A stretch of 64,000 nt of DNA from Streptomyces sp. BA2 (GCF_009769735.1 NZ_WSRO01000002.1:248001-312000); one strand, 5' to 3'; shown: positions 49,544 through 58,897, numbered from the stretch's first letter. The notes: generated by a model not told the origin, from the sequence alone. A program made the numbers and translations.

Positions 49544-50104
49544 TATCTACAGGACGTCGGCAAGTGCTTCGACCTGCTGGGCGAGTTCGGAATCGGGGCG
49601 GGGCCGCGTCCCATGCCGAACTCCGCCACGGTGTCGACCTTCAGGCGGCGTACGGCGTCCTTGCAGCCAATGCCGCAGACCATGCTCTCGGCGCTGCCGG
49701 CCCCGGGAGCTTGTGACGCGATCTTGCCTGCCTGCGTGAATCGACACGCGGCACTACCTACCAGCGAGAGCCGAGCGATCAACACCAGTTCGCCCGTGGC
49801 AATCTCTGCCGGTCGAACCCATCGCCACCCGCGTCGCACCCGCCTCGGCAGTCGCTCTGCGGCGCCGCTTCCGGACGCATCTGGGCACCACCCCCGGAGC
49901 CCGCCGACGCACCTTCACCCCAAACTCGGGCGGCTGCGTGACGGACGCCCCCGCGCCTGGGATGCGGCTGCGCGCCGAGAGCTTACGGAGCCATGACGGA
50001 TGGCTCAGTTGTCGTTCCACGCGTGAGGCCAGAGTGTCTACTGATCCCCGTCATGGCGCACCGGACCAGAGGTGGGCTGCACCGTGGGAACGATGGGGGT
50101 TTCG
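49544..50104. other. No gene recognised
   Basis: About 560 bases after the terminator. Frames on both strands are Arg/Pro/Ser-rich without a domain. The last bases contain the ribosome binding site (TGGGGGT) of the next gene. Confidence 0.45.
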
Positions 50105-50614
50105 ATGACCAGGGATCGCAGGAGTACCGCGACCGGGGGATGGACTCGGCGTAGCGCCTTCATGGGCGCGATGGTGGCGGTCCTCGGGGCGCTGAGCGTG
50201 TCGCCCTCCCAGGCCGCAACGTCCGTGGCCGGGACCCCCGGCACGCCGACGTTGCCGCGTGTCTCGGCCGGCCCCTACGAGGGTTACCAGTTCTGCGGAG
50301 CGACACCGCCGGTCGTATACCCGTCCGTCTTCACCCAGTTCGCCGCGACCGTCGAACCCAGTGAAGGGGATCCCTCCTATCCCTATCCCAGCTATCCCGA
50401 GATGAATGGCCAGTTCGAGATCGCCAGACCCGGCGGCGAGGACGCACCGTTCATCCAGGAGACCAGGCCGGCCAACGGGGGAAGGGCGCTGAGCCTGCCT
50501 CTGGCAATGTCCTTGCCCGAGGGCTCCTACCGCTGGCGGGTCCGGGCGGAGGACCACTCGCTTACGTCGTCGTGGACACCGTGGTGTGACTTCACCGTCC
50601 GCGGGACCGTCTGA
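50105..50614 (+). CDS. Secreted protein with fibronectin/Ig-like domain
   Basis: 169 residues. The N-terminus MTRDRRSTATGGWTRRSAFM then GAMVAVLGALSVSPSQAATS is a signal peptide, possibly Tat-type (Arg-Arg before the hydrophobic stretch). The mature domain contains PYEGYQFCGATPPVVYPSVF, EMNGQFEIARPGGEDAPFIQ and LPEGSYRWRVRAEDHSLTSS then WTPWCDFTV, the W-x-V-x-A-x-D pattern of extracellular beta-sandwich domains attached to many Streptomyces enzymes. Two Cys may form a disulfide. It lacks any catalytic domain. Start could also be 50093. Confidence 0.75.
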   Translation: MTRDRRSTATGGWTRRSAFMGAMVAVLGALSVSPSQAATSVAGTPGTPTLPRVSAGPYEGYQFCGATPPVVYPSVFTQFAATVEPSEGDPSYPYPSYPEMNGQFEIARPGGEDAPFIQETRPANGGRALSLPLAMSLPEGSYRWRVRAEDHSLTSSWTPWCDFTVRGTV

Positions 50615-50647
50615 TCTCGGCTGGCGTACGTCGCGAATATCAATTGA

Positions 50648-50684
50648 CCTGGGGAAACGTCGTTCTGGGCGACGTTTCCCCAGG
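50648..50684. terminator. Strong hairpin between secreted protein and DM13 gene
   Basis: Arms CCTGGGGAAACGTCG (50648-50662) and its complement (50670-50684), 7-base loop, 34 bp after the upstream stop codon. It separates the two genes and stands 35 bp before the DM13 start. Confidence 0.7.
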
Positions 50685-50718
50685 AGTCAAAAGGATCGAA
50701 TATCTCAGGGGGCAAAGA

Positions 50719-51270
50719 ATGACGAGAGCGCGCAAACCAGTGGTTCTCGGAGCGGTCGCGGCAGCCATCCTGGTCATCGGAGCGACTCTTTACTGGTTCA
50801 AACCGTGGACCTTGTGGACGGACGAGACCGTCCGCGAGGAACTGCCCACAGCCGCGCCCGAACCTGCCAAGGGCCAGTCGCCGAGCACCAGTTCCGCACC
50901 ACCGTCGCCTAAGGGGCCACACACGGTGGCCACGGGCCAGTTCATCAGTCACGAGCACAACACCACCGGCTCGGCGAAAATCCTCCGCCTGGCCGACGGC
51001 TCGCACGCCCTGCGCCTGAGTGGCCTGGACACCAGCAACGGCCCGGACCTGCACGTCTGGATCACCGATGCTCCGGTGAAGGAAGGCAAGGCGGGCTGGG
51101 GCGTCTTCGATGACGGGAAGTACGAGAGCCTCGGCAAGCTCAAGGGCAACAAGGGGGACCAGAACTATGCCCTGCCCGCCGGCCTCGACGTGAACGAGTA
51201 CAGCAGCGTCAGCATCTGGTGCGAGCGCTTCAGCGTGTCCTTCGGGGCGGCCGAACTCAGCCCCGTCTGA
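50719..51270 (+). CDS. Membrane-anchored DM13-domain protein
   Basis: 183 residues. One N-terminal transmembrane helix (PVVLGAVAAAILVIGATLYW) is followed by a Pro/Ser linker and a DM13 domain: TGSAKILRLADGSHALRLSG, LDTSNGPDLHVWITDAPVKE, LGKLKGNKGDQNYALPAGLD and SVSIWCERFSVSFGAAEL. The single Cys in IWCERF is the conserved residue proposed for electron transfer or redox. The domain faces outside. ATG at 50719 with AGGGGG upstream. Partner unknown. Confidence 0.9.
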   Translation: MTRARKPVVLGAVAAAILVIGATLYWFKPWTLWTDETVREELPTAAPEPAKGQSPSTSSAPPSPKGPHTVATGQFISHEHNTTGSAKILRLADGSHALRLSGLDTSNGPDLHVWITDAPVKEGKAGWGVFDDGKYESLGKLKGNKGDQNYALPAGLDVNEYSSVSIWCERFSVSFGAAELSPV

Positions 51271-51872
51271 CGGTTCGGTCGGGCCCGCTCGCGGATTCAC
51301 CCGTCCCGGGGACGACCGAGGGAAGCCTCGGGTCCCCGGGCTGTCCTGGAGCTGGCGAGGCGGGGGTGTGGCTGCGGGTGCGGTCGTGGGAGTTCGTGGG
51401 GGGCGTCGGAGGAATCCGCCAAGCCACGCAGCACGGAATTGGGGGTAGCCATGAAGCCGTCGGTTTCTGGCCAGGGCTGCTGTGTCGCGATGACGGCTGG
51501 CGCCGGCGGCGATGCTGGACTTCGCCGCGGGCTCCTTCATCGCCCGGGCGTGGGCAACGGTCTTGGCCGGAGGCGGAGCTCCCATTCGCCCGGGCTGGCC
51601 GCGAACGCCTTGCGGGACACTTCCTCTGGTGCCTCCCGCAAGGCACCGCCCCGCCTCGATCCCATGCTGACCAGAAGGTCACCAACCTCCTGGTCTTCTT
51701 CGGTAACGCATTCAGCGACTCCGAATCCCGCCTGTGCGCACGAGCCCGGCTCCTTCTCCGCAGCCGCCGGCGGCTACCGACGATGATTCCTCCGCGCTCC
51801 ATCCCTCGTTCATGGCGAGCTGTCGTACTGGCGAACGATTGATGGGCGGCGCTGTGGCGCAGCGGACCTGCG
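51271..51872. other. No gene recognised apart from the repeat at 51597-51645
   Basis: About 600 bases. Frames on both strands lack domains. Similarity to 1772-1821 covers 51597-51645 only. Confidence 0.5.
51597..51645. repeat. Dispersed hairpin repeat, copy 2
   Basis: 49 bases matching the reverse complement of 1772-1821 with one substitution and one gap. GCCTTGCGGGA and TCCCGCAAGGC form the arms. It lies in a gene-free stretch between the DM13 and DUF5133 genes. Confidence 0.7.
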
Positions 51873-52100
51873 TCAGGCGGTATGGACGGCTCCGTCTTCG
51901 ACGTGGGGTGCGGAAAGCTGGCGACGTGCGGCGCTGAGGGCGGCGTCGATGCGGCGGGTGCCGGTCGATATGCAGAGCGTGTAGGCGACGTCTTCCATGC
52001 GCTGACGGGCTTCCTTGGTGCCGTTCTCAGCATGCAGGGCGCGCAGCGTCTCGTACTGCTCCAACAAGTTCTTCAGTACGACTGGGTGTGCCATCAGCAT
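51873..52100 (-). CDS. DUF5133-family protein, 75 aa
   Basis: From the ATG at 52100: MLMAHPVVLKNLLEQYETLR, then ALHAENGTKEARQRMEDVAY, TLCISTGTRRIDAALSAARR and QLSAPHVEDGAVHTA. This matches DUF5133, common in Streptomyces and of unknown function, sometimes near conservon or developmental genes. GAGGGAGG lies about six bases upstream, which decides the start against the longer frame to 52229. Confidence 0.82.
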   Translation of the reverse strand: MLMAHPVVLKNLLEQYETLRALHAENGTKEARQRMEDVAYTLCISTGTRRIDAALSAARRQLSAPHVEDGAVHTA

Positions 52101-52261
52101 CAGGGCCTCCCTCAAAGCCACTACCAGGGGTGTGCGCCACATCTTGTGCCCCAGAGCCAGAGCGATATTCGCCCGCACTCTTGCGTGTTGCCCTGGCCCA
52201 AGGCCCACGAGCTCGCCTGCTCCCCGCATGCGCGGAATGGTCCCGGCACCTGGGGCGAGGC

Positions 52262-52633
52262 TCAGATCTTCGCGTGCTCCCCGGATGGTTCCTCGAACAC
52301 CAGACTCGCCGCCCGACTCTTCGCCGTGCTCCCTGCATCGGAGGTCTGCATTGGAGAGTGTGGTCGTAGTGCGGCGGTGCCATCGAATGGCGCCGGGCTC
52401 ATCCAGTAGTTCGCTTCCGAGACGGCCCAGCTATCGGGTCTCTCCCCCACAGGCAGCAGACCACCCTCGTCAGGCGGACCGAGGTCAGTACCGTTCGCGA
52501 ACTCGGCCACGACGGTGCGATACCGCTCAAGCAACACCACGCCGTGCCCGCGCCCCCATGCCCGAAGCGCCTCCCAGCCCAGAGCGCACCGCCGGACCTC
52601 TACTGGAAAGGCTTCAGCCCCGTTTCCCAGCAT
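52262..52633 (-). CDS. Possible hypothetical protein
   Basis: 123 residues from the ATG at 52633. The middle reads naturally (ALRAWGRGHGVVLLERYRTV then VAEFANGTDLGPPDEGGLLP and SWAVSEANYWMSPAPFDGTA), but I know no relative and there is no ribosome binding site. It lies opposite no other gene. Could be a real orphan or chance. Confidence 0.3.
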   Translation of the reverse strand: MLGNGAEAFPVEVRRCALGWEALRAWGRGHGVVLLERYRTVVAEFANGTDLGPPDEGGLLPVGERPDSWAVSEANYWMSPAPFDGTAALRPHSPMQTSDAGSTAKSRAASLVFEEPSGEHAKI

Positions 52634-52687
52634 GGGGCGTCGTCGTTGGTCTGATCGAGCGATCGAGGCCAAGGGAGCGGGGCGGGC

Positions 52688-52935
52688 GTGCGGCAAGAGT
52701 GGTCGCCAGAGGGGCCGTTGGCGAGCTGGACGCTGGTAGACCGCTACTGGGACTTGGTGGCGCACAAGACCGGAGCGACCGACTCGGCTTCAACATCGCG
52801 AACCACACGCTGGTTGGCCGGACCGCCGAGTACCACCGCAAGCAGATCCGCGAGGCCCTGCCGGTGAAGTGCCGGGCCCGGAGTATCGAACCGCCGGTCC
52901 GAGTTGGTGCGGCATCCCGTAGGGACCCCGCCACG
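52688..52935 (+). pseudogene. Tn3-family transposase (TnpA) N-terminal remnant
   Basis: The frame reads VRQEWSPEGPLASWTLVDRY then WDLVAHKTGAT, and a shifted frame continues LGFNIANHTLVGRTAEYHRK and QIREAL. These match the DUF4158 start of Tn3 transposases, which normally run EWS-x-E-x-L to WTLVDxDWDLVAHKTGATRL and later GRTAEYHRAQIR; about 70 residues between them are deleted here. It ends exactly at the NACHT gene start. Confidence 0.65.
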
Positions 52936-55037
52936 TGACTGGGCACACGCGGCGTACTGGACTGATCTACCTGGCTCTTGCGCTGGCCGGGATGGGCGGT
53001 GCCTTGTGGGCGGCCTACACGCACCGGTCGGGAGTCGCGGAGATGGCAGGCACCCTGCTGCCCGCGCTGGCGGGACTGTATCTGGCCTGGCAGGGCTTTC
53101 ACGCGGACCGTGCCGAGGCGTCGCAGGACCAGGGAGTGGCGGAGATGGCCGACCAGTTGGCAGTGACGGTACGCCGCCAGTGGGAGGAGGAGGCACGGGC
53201 CCGGCGCCTCAACGATCCATACCCCCTGTCCGTGCGCTGGGCACCGGCGGCTCCGGCGCTGCCCGAGGACTGGCCGCGGTTACGGACGGAGGCTGCGGGT
53301 CGGCTCGTGGGAGCAGCAGGCGCCCCGCAGGGGTGGGCGACGGTCCCGGGCGACCTCGCCGGATCCGGCCTGGAGGTTGCCGACGTCTTCCTGCACAGGA
53401 TTCCCACCCATCGTCTGGTCCTCCTGGGCGCCCCGGGATCCGGGAAAACCATGCTGCTGATGCGTCTGCTGCTGACAGTGGTCGAGCAGCGGGCCCCGGG
53501 AGAAGCGGTCCCGGTACTGCTTCCACTGGCCTCATGGAACCCGGCCGCACAGGACCTGCACGCATGGCTGGCCGAGAGGCTGACCCAGGACTACGCCGAC
53601 CTGCGAGGTCCTGCCCCTGCGGGCGTGGGCAGCATGAACAGGGCCCAGGCGCTGCTTGAACACCACTTGATCCTGCCGATCCTGGACGGACTCGACGAAC
53701 TCCCCCCGACCACACGTGCCGTGGCACTCGACGAGCTCAGCCGTGCCCTGCCGCCTGGCCAAGCCGTGGTGGTCTCCAGCCGCACCGACGAGTACCGGCA
53801 GGCCCAGGCCCCTGCGGCCGGGGTCCCGGTGCGTCTGACCGGGGCTGCAGGCATCGAGCTGCAGCCCCTGACGGTTGATGAGACTGCCGCCTATCTGTCC
53901 CGGGACGCTGGAGGGGAGCACACAGCGTCGGCTGCCCGCTGGGAGCGCGTGCTCACCCGGCTCGGCTCCGACACCCCCGTCGGGCAGGCGCTGCGCACCC
54001 CGCTGATGGTGTTCCTCGCCCGCACCGTCTACAACCCGCGTCCTGGTGAGACCGCGACCAGTCTGCCCAAACCAGCAGAGCTCTGTGATGTGGACCGGCT
54101 GCCCACCCAGGCGGCCGTCGAGCGACACCTGCTCGAAGCGTTCATCCCTGCGGCCTACCGGCGCCGCCCGGCCGACGCCGGCCGGTGGAGCCCGCAGAGC
54201 GCCGAACACGCCCTGGTCTTCTTGGCCCGGCATCTGCAGCACACGCTTCACGGGACCCCCGATCTGGCCTGGTGGCACCTGCACAGGGCGGTACACCGAC
54301 GCGTCTACCAGTGCCTGCTCGCGACCACCGCCGCGTGCACCGCCGGACTCAGCACGTTGGGCGCCGGGCTTGGCACGGGCGTCGGGATCGGTCTTGCGGC
54401 CGGATTCCTGGGCTGGCGCACCGGCGGCCAGCCAAGAAGGCTCCCAGCCGTCGCCTTCTGGTGGTCGGGGGCGGGGTTCGCCCTGGGCCTGCTGTGGGCG
54501 TTCGGCTTCGGCCTCATCCTCGTCCTGTCAGCCCGCGCCACCCCTGAGCTCTGCATACTCGGAGCTCTGCTTCTTGGCCCGGTGACGGGCGCCCGTCTTG
54601 GCCACGGCGTGGTAGCTCTGGCCGGCCAGGAAACCCGCCCGCCCGACCTCGCCTTCACGGTCGGACCGGCAACGCTCGTTCGCTACGACCGCCGGGTCTT
54701 TCGGCGGCTCATCCTCGAGTTCGGGTTCGGCTACGGGCTCGTGCTGGCACTCGCAGTCCCGGGCCTGCTCAACGACGCCGCTCCCGACCCCGGCAGGTTC
54801 GCAGTCCTCGCCCTCACCCCCGCCTTCAGCGTCTGCGGAGCCTTCGCCTACGCGGCCTGGGGCCACTTCATTCTCGCCCGCTGTTGCCTCACACTGGGCC
54901 GTCGGCTTCCTTGGAACCTCACGGCCTTCCTGGCCGACGCCCATCAACGCGGCGTTCTGCGACAAGCCGGGGCGGTGTATCAGTTCCGTCACATCGACCT
55001 CCAGCATCACCTCGCTCAACGCTCATGCTCCTCTTGA
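52935..55037 (+). CDS. NACHT-domain STAND NTPase with N- and C-terminal membrane segments
   Basis: 700 residues. Two hydrophobic helices at the start (GLIYLALALAGMGGALWAAY and TLLPALAGLYLAWQGF). The NACHT domain has Walker A RLVLLGAPGSGKTMLLMRLL (about 165-172), Walker B HHLILPILDGLDELPPTTRA (about 247-255) and the sensor VVVSSRTDEYRQ. The C-terminal half is mostly membrane: TTAACTAGLSTLGAGLGTGV, FALGLLWAFGFGLILVLS, FGYGLVLALAVPG and FAVLALTPAFSVCGAFAYAA. NACHT proteins are animal and bacterial innate-immunity regulators, and several bacterial forms are antiphage. GTG at 52935; the gene follows the Tn3 remnant directly, hinting at arrival by a mobile element. Confidence 0.88.
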   Translation: MTGHTRRTGLIYLALALAGMGGALWAAYTHRSGVAEMAGTLLPALAGLYLAWQGFHADRAEASQDQGVAEMADQLAVTVRRQWEEEARARRLNDPYPLSVRWAPAAPALPEDWPRLRTEAAGRLVGAAGAPQGWATVPGDLAGSGLEVADVFLHRIPTHRLVLLGAPGSGKTMLLMRLLLTVVEQRAPGEAVPVLLPLASWNPAAQDLHAWLAERLTQDYADLRGPAPAGVGSMNRAQALLEHHLILPILDGLDELPPTTRAVALDELSRALPPGQAVVVSSRTDEYRQAQAPAAGVPVRLTGAAGIELQPLTVDETAAYLSRDAGGEHTASAARWERVLTRLGSDTPVGQALRTPLMVFLARTVYNPRPGETATSLPKPAELCDVDRLPTQAAVERHLLEAFIPAAYRRRPADAGRWSPQSAEHALVFLARHLQHTLHGTPDLAWWHLHRAVHRRVYQCLLATTAACTAGLSTLGAGLGTGVGIGLAAGFLGWRTGGQPRRLPAVAFWWSGAGFALGLLWAFGFGLILVLSARATPELCILGALLLGPVTGARLGHGVVALAGQETRPPDLAFTVGPATLVRYDRRVFRRLILEFGFGYGLVLALAVPGLLNDAAPDPGRFAVLALTPAFSVCGAFAYAAWGHFILARCCLTLGRRLPWNLTAFLADAHQRGVLRQAGAVYQFRHIDLQHHLAQRSCSS

Positions 55038-55229
55038 GTACGGACCACATCGTCCAAGGCTCGATCCCGAGCCTGCCGACCAGCGGCCCCGCGGCTCCGC
55101 GGCTCCGGGGGCAGGGGCGGCTAAGGCAGACCGGCCGGTCCTCGGTCCCTGGGTATCGGTGGACCTTTCGCCTCGACTGCGGCGCACGCCCGTGGTGCGA
55201 TGAAACAGGGGGTCGGGAAGGAGAGAGCG

Positions 55230-56210
55230 ATGATCCCACCGACAGGGGAGCGCAAGAGTGGCACGGGCCATGTGTCGGTTCGCCCGCTGGGTGAGGCAGA
55301 CCTGGACCGGGCCGACGAGATCTTCAGGGTCGCCTTCGGGACGTTCCTCGGGTTTCCCGAGCCGAAGACATTCTTCGGGACCGCCGACTACGTCCGCACT
55401 CGCTGGGCGGCCGATCCACATGCGGCCTTCGCAGCGACCGTCGAGGGCGAAGTCGCCGGATCGAACTTCGCCGCCAACTGGGGCAGCGTCGGGTACTTCG
55501 GCCCGCTGACCGTACGTCCGGACCTATGGGACCAGGGCATCGGCAGGCGCCTCATGGAGCCGGTCATGGACTGCTTCGACACCTGGGAGAACCGACACCT
55601 GGGCCTGTTCACCTTCTCGCACAGTCCCAAGCACCTTGAGCTCTACCGCCGGTACGGTTTCTGGCCCCGATTCCTCACAGCCATCATGAAGAAGCAGGTC
55701 GCAGGCAGTGCCGCGGTCCCCCGCCGAGTGCTGTACGGCCAGCTGCCCGCCACCGAGCAGCCCGGCGCCCTGAGCCTCTGTCGCACCCTGACCGGGGCCG
55801 TGTACGAGGGCCTGAGCCTGGAACGCGAGATCGTGGCCACGCACGCGCAGGGGCTCGGTGACACCATCCTGCTCCAGGGCGCCGGCTCAGAGCTCGATGG
55901 CCTGGCCGTCTGCCACTGCGGAGCCGGGTCGGAGGCTGGAGAGGACGTGTGCTTCGTCAAATTCGGAGCCGTACGCCCTGGCCCGGATGCCGCCGACCGG
56001 TTCGAACGACTCCTCACCGCGTGCGAGCAGCTGGCCGCCGAGCGTGGCCTGGGGCAACTGGACGCCGGCATGAGCCTGGGCCGCCCGGATGCCTACCGTC
56101 GAATGGTCGACCACGGTTTCCGCACCTGGTTGCAGGGCGTGACCATGCACAGGCCCAACGAACCCGGTTACAGCCACCCCGACGCCTACGTGATCGACGA
56201 CTGGCGCTGA
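55230..56210 (+). CDS. GNAT-family N-acetyltransferase
   Basis: 326 residues, larger than a single GNAT domain. The N-terminal domain has HVSVRPLGEADLDRADEIFR, YFGPLTVRPDLWDQGIGRRL (acetyl-CoA loop) and HLELYRRYGFWPRF. The C-terminal half (VYEGLSLEREIVATHAQGLG then CFVKFGAVRPGPDAADRFER) looks like a second, degenerate GNAT-like domain. The ATG at 55230 follows GGAAGGAGAG; an ATG at 55200 would add ten residues. Substrate unknown. Confidence 0.85.
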   Translation: MIPPTGERKSGTGHVSVRPLGEADLDRADEIFRVAFGTFLGFPEPKTFFGTADYVRTRWAADPHAAFAATVEGEVAGSNFAANWGSVGYFGPLTVRPDLWDQGIGRRLMEPVMDCFDTWENRHLGLFTFSHSPKHLELYRRYGFWPRFLTAIMKKQVAGSAAVPRRVLYGQLPATEQPGALSLCRTLTGAVYEGLSLEREIVATHAQGLGDTILLQGAGSELDGLAVCHCGAGSEAGEDVCFVKFGAVRPGPDAADRFERLLTACEQLAAERGLGQLDAGMSLGRPDAYRRMVDHGFRTWLQGVTMHRPNEPGYSHPDAYVIDDWR

Positions 56211-56410
56211 GACCCCGCCGCACAGGAGTTGCGGTGTCAGGCTCTGACGCTGAGCGGCCCCGCGTAAGTGCCAAGAGGTCGCCGGGCCGCCGGTGGCGCG
56301 CAGCCGGACGGGCCCTGAGCTCGGGTCTAACGTCGCCGGCTGCGACGCGACATCTCAGCTGGAGGACGTTCAGGCACCTGAGGCACCTGTCTTCCTCGAA
56401 CGCCTCGGCC

Positions 56411-56446
56411 AGTGCCGCGCCGCGGAACTTCCGCGGCGCACGGCAC
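56411..56446. terminator. Hairpin between convergent GNAT and DHFR-like genes
   Basis: GTGCCGCGCCGCGGA pairs imperfectly with TCCGCGGCGCACGGCAC, centred at about 56429. It lies at the end of the DHFR-like gene on the minus strand and could stop both transcripts. Confidence 0.45.
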
Positions 56447-57051
56447 TAGTAGCTGTCGTAGCTGGGCTTACCGTTCGGCCGGTAGACGCCGACGACGGTG
56501 CCGCCCTTCGTCGTCGAGACGTTGACCGGCTCCAGTGCGGTGGGGATCGCCCCGTCGGCGAACAGCCGCTTGCCGGTGCCGATGATCACCGGGTGGATGG
56601 TCAGCCGGTACTCGTCGACGAGACCGTGCTGCATGAGGGTCTGCGCGAGGTCGCCGCTGCCGACGACGTTGATGTTGCCGCCGTCGGATGCCTTCAGTTT
56701 GCGTACGGCATCGGAGACGTCGCCCTCCAGCAGTGTGGAGTTCTGCCACTCGACGGACGTCAGGGTCCGAGACGCCACGTACTTGCGCATGCTGTTCATC
56801 CGATCGGTGAACGGGTTGCCGGGATCGGCGGTTGGCCAGTACGACGCGAAGATCTCGTACGTCTTGCGGCCGAGCAGCATCGCGTCCGAGCGCTCGTACC
56901 AACCGGCGATGGCCGCCCCGACTTCGTCGTCATCCACCGGCTTCTGCCAGCCGCCGTGCTTAAAGCCGCTCTCCGCGTCCTCGTCCGGACCGCCCGGCGC
57001 CTGCATGACGCCGTCGAGCGTCAGGAACGTACAAACGATGATCTTGCGCAT
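56446..57051 (-). CDS. Dihydrofolate-reductase-family protein (RibD C-terminal type)
   Basis: 201 residues from the ATG at 57051 (GGAAGGGAGC upstream). The fold is that of RibD-C/DHFR-like reductases: MRKIIVCTFLTLDGVMQAPG, SDAMLLGRKTYEIFASYWPT, GGNINVVGSGDLAQTLMQHG and VDEYRLTIHPVIIGTGKRLF. True folate reductases and flavin reductases share this domain, and most Streptomyces copies of this size have no assigned substrate. The frame to 57093 adds 14 unlikely residues. Confidence 0.85.
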   Translation of the reverse strand: MRKIIVCTFLTLDGVMQAPGGPDEDAESGFKHGGWQKPVDDDEVGAAIAGWYERSDAMLLGRKTYEIFASYWPTADPGNPFTDRMNSMRKYVASRTLTSVEWQNSTLLEGDVSDAVRKLKASDGGNINVVGSGDLAQTLMQHGLVDEYRLTIHPVIIGTGKRLFADGAIPTALEPVNVSTTKGGTVVGVYRPNGKPSYDSY

Positions 57052-57214
57052 GGTGTGCTCCCTTCCTCGAGGGGTGGACCGTGCGACCGCCACAAACTCA
57101 TCGGCGGAACTTCCCCGGCCACTGGTGCAGCCGGGCTTCCTCGAGCGCGGCCGCGGCCGGTGTGCCGGTCATGCCAGCGGCGCGCCAGCGGACCGGGCTG
57201 TCGCCGCATGTGAA

Positions 57215-57264
57215 TGTGACTGAGCGCTTCAGTTGGGTGTGACCGCGCTTGCGTGACGGCTACG
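57215..57264. repeat. Segment resembling 47196-47256
   Basis: Shares TGTGACTGAG, CAGTTGG and GACCGCGCTTGCGTGACGGC with the spacer upstream of the propeller gene, with one gap. It lies in the 57052-57432 gap that has no gene. Consistent with duplication of the small-module neighbourhood. Confidence 0.45.
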
Positions 57265-57432
57265 GCGGAAGGACGCCCCCGTCCAGGCCGCTGGCCGCTG
57301 GCCGCGGCGCAACCACCCGGGCAACGCGGGACTTTGTCGCCGAAATCCCTCGGGGGCGACGCCGGGCCGGGCGGCCGTCACGGCAGAGAGGTCAGAGCCT
57401 TCTGATACGACGGCCACACAGTGTCCAGTGGG

Positions 57433-58245
57433 TCAGAGTGTGAGCAGAGTGCGCAGGTCGATGACGCGGTAGCCGCGGGCGTTGAGTGCTGTGAGGATGC
57501 GGGGCAGGGCCTGGGCGTCGATCACCTCGGTGCGGTCCTGTGGTGCCCCGAGGTGCATCTGCAGGACCGCTCCCGGACGCAGGGCGTCCAGTGCTCTGTC
57601 CACTGCGCGGTCCACCGTCATGCCGCCTTCGGTCCCCTTCCATCCGTTGGTGTCGGTGGTGAACTCGATGTCCGCGAACCCGAGGGCGTTGACCTCCCTG
57701 ATGTGAGCGGGACTGGTCTCGCTGTACGGGAAGCGGAAGAACGGTGTCACCGCGCGGCCTGCTCCGGCCGCGCGAAGGGCGCGGTCCGCCGCCACCACTT
57801 CGTGCTGTCGTTTGGCCTTGGCCAGGTCCTTGAAGTGGGGGTGGCTGAAGGAGTGGTTGCCCAGCCCGTGGCCGGCTGCCGCGATTCTCTTCACCACGGC
57901 GGGGTGGCGGTCGGCGAAGTCGCCCGTCAGGAAGAACGTAGCGGGGGCGCGACGGCGGGCGAGCTCACCGAGGATGTTGTCCAGGCCTGCTTCGTTCCAG
58001 GCGGCGTTGAACGTCACGGCGATCACCCGCTCGCGCGTACGGAACGCCCGGTTCTCCGATCCGAACAGCGCCCGCAGTCCCTTGCCTTCCATGGTCGCCG
58101 CCGGGTGCACCGCGACGGCCTCCGTCGGCTGCGCCACTGGACCCTGCGCGAGGGTCCACAGCAGGATGGCGAACACGGGGCCTGTCCAAAGCAGGCGCCA
58201 GGCGAGAGGGCGGCGGCGGTCCGTGATCACAGAGAGTGGTTGCAT
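57433..58245 (-). CDS. Polysaccharide deacetylase (NodB domain), secreted or membrane-anchored
   Basis: 270 residues. A hydrophobic N-terminus (WRLLWTGPVFAILLWTLAQG) anchors or exports it. NodB motifs: ERVIAVTFNAAWNEAGLDNI, where typical members have TFDDGP and this subfamily has TFNAAW in place of the Asp pair; the metal motif GLGNHSFSHPHFKDL; FFRFPYSETSPAHIREVNAL; and AVLQMHLGAPQDRTEVIDAQ. The missing first Asp suggests altered or lost deacetylase activity, though the metal-binding His pair remains. ATG at 58245; longer frames upstream are spurious. Confidence 0.85.
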   Translation of the reverse strand: MQPLSVITDRRRPLAWRLLWTGPVFAILLWTLAQGPVAQPTEAVAVHPAATMEGKGLRALFGSENRAFRTRERVIAVTFNAAWNEAGLDNILGELARRRAPATFFLTGDFADRHPAVVKRIAAAGHGLGNHSFSHPHFKDLAKAKRQHEVVAADRALRAAGAGRAVTPFFRFPYSETSPAHIREVNALGFADIEFTTDTNGWKGTEGGMTVDRAVDRALDALRPGAVLQMHLGAPQDRTEVIDAQALPRILTALNARGYRVIDLRTLLTL

Positions 58246-58324
58246 GCTCCAGCCATCGGCCGACCGGGCCCCACCCTTGAGTACAGAGCGCTCCCGCCCA
58301 CGACGGCCCTGCTCTACTGGCGTC

Positions 58325-58710
58325 ATGGTGCACGGTGCACACACAACACTCCCCCGAGCTCGTGCAGGCCCAGCGCGACTGGAACCGCACCTACAACGCT
58401 CTTGCCGCAGGCCCAGCCGCCAGCAACACCGCCTGAGGCGACGGTTCATCGAGCTGTCCCGCCACCTGGTGCAGGACGTGCCGCGCACCGAGCTCGCCGA
58501 CTTGCGGCGACGGACCGGGGGCTCGTCGTAAGCCGCCGCTCGTGGGAGGTCACCGACCGGCAGCGGTCCGGCCTGGCCTGTATACGCACCCACACGACCG
58601 ACCACGTCAAGCGCCCACCGTTCGGGAGATCGGTGCTGCGGTAGGTCTCTCCAGCCACCCATCCGTTCTCCGTCGGCTGCAACGCCTGGAGCAGACCGGC
58701 CCCCCACACG
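58325..58710 (+). pseudogene. Decayed copy of the 66-aa / winged-helix small-gene module
   Basis: The same order as 46710-47131 but on the plus strand: VHTQHSPELVQAQRDWNRTY, after a shift LRRRFIELSRHLVQDVPRTE then LADLRRRTGGSS, then SRRSWEVTDRQRSGLACIRT and, after another shift, PTVREIGAAVGLSSHPSVLR then RLQRLEQTG. A 7-bp duplication (GGTGCAC) spoils the start, one base is lost at LRRR and one near 58615. No DUF6233 partner follows. Confidence 0.7.
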
Positions 58711-58897
58711 CGCTCATCCTCGTATGGGAGCGCTCATGCCCTTCGCCCCCGCCTCGCTCATCGGCGAGTGAGTCCTTCGTCGGCGGCGGCCGCAACGCCG
58801 CGCACACTCAAGAGGTGCTCACGGTCTCGCCGAAGGTGGCGGCGGAAGGCGATGCGGCGGGCCTGCGCGGCTCGTGACGGTGGGCCGGTCGGGTCGG

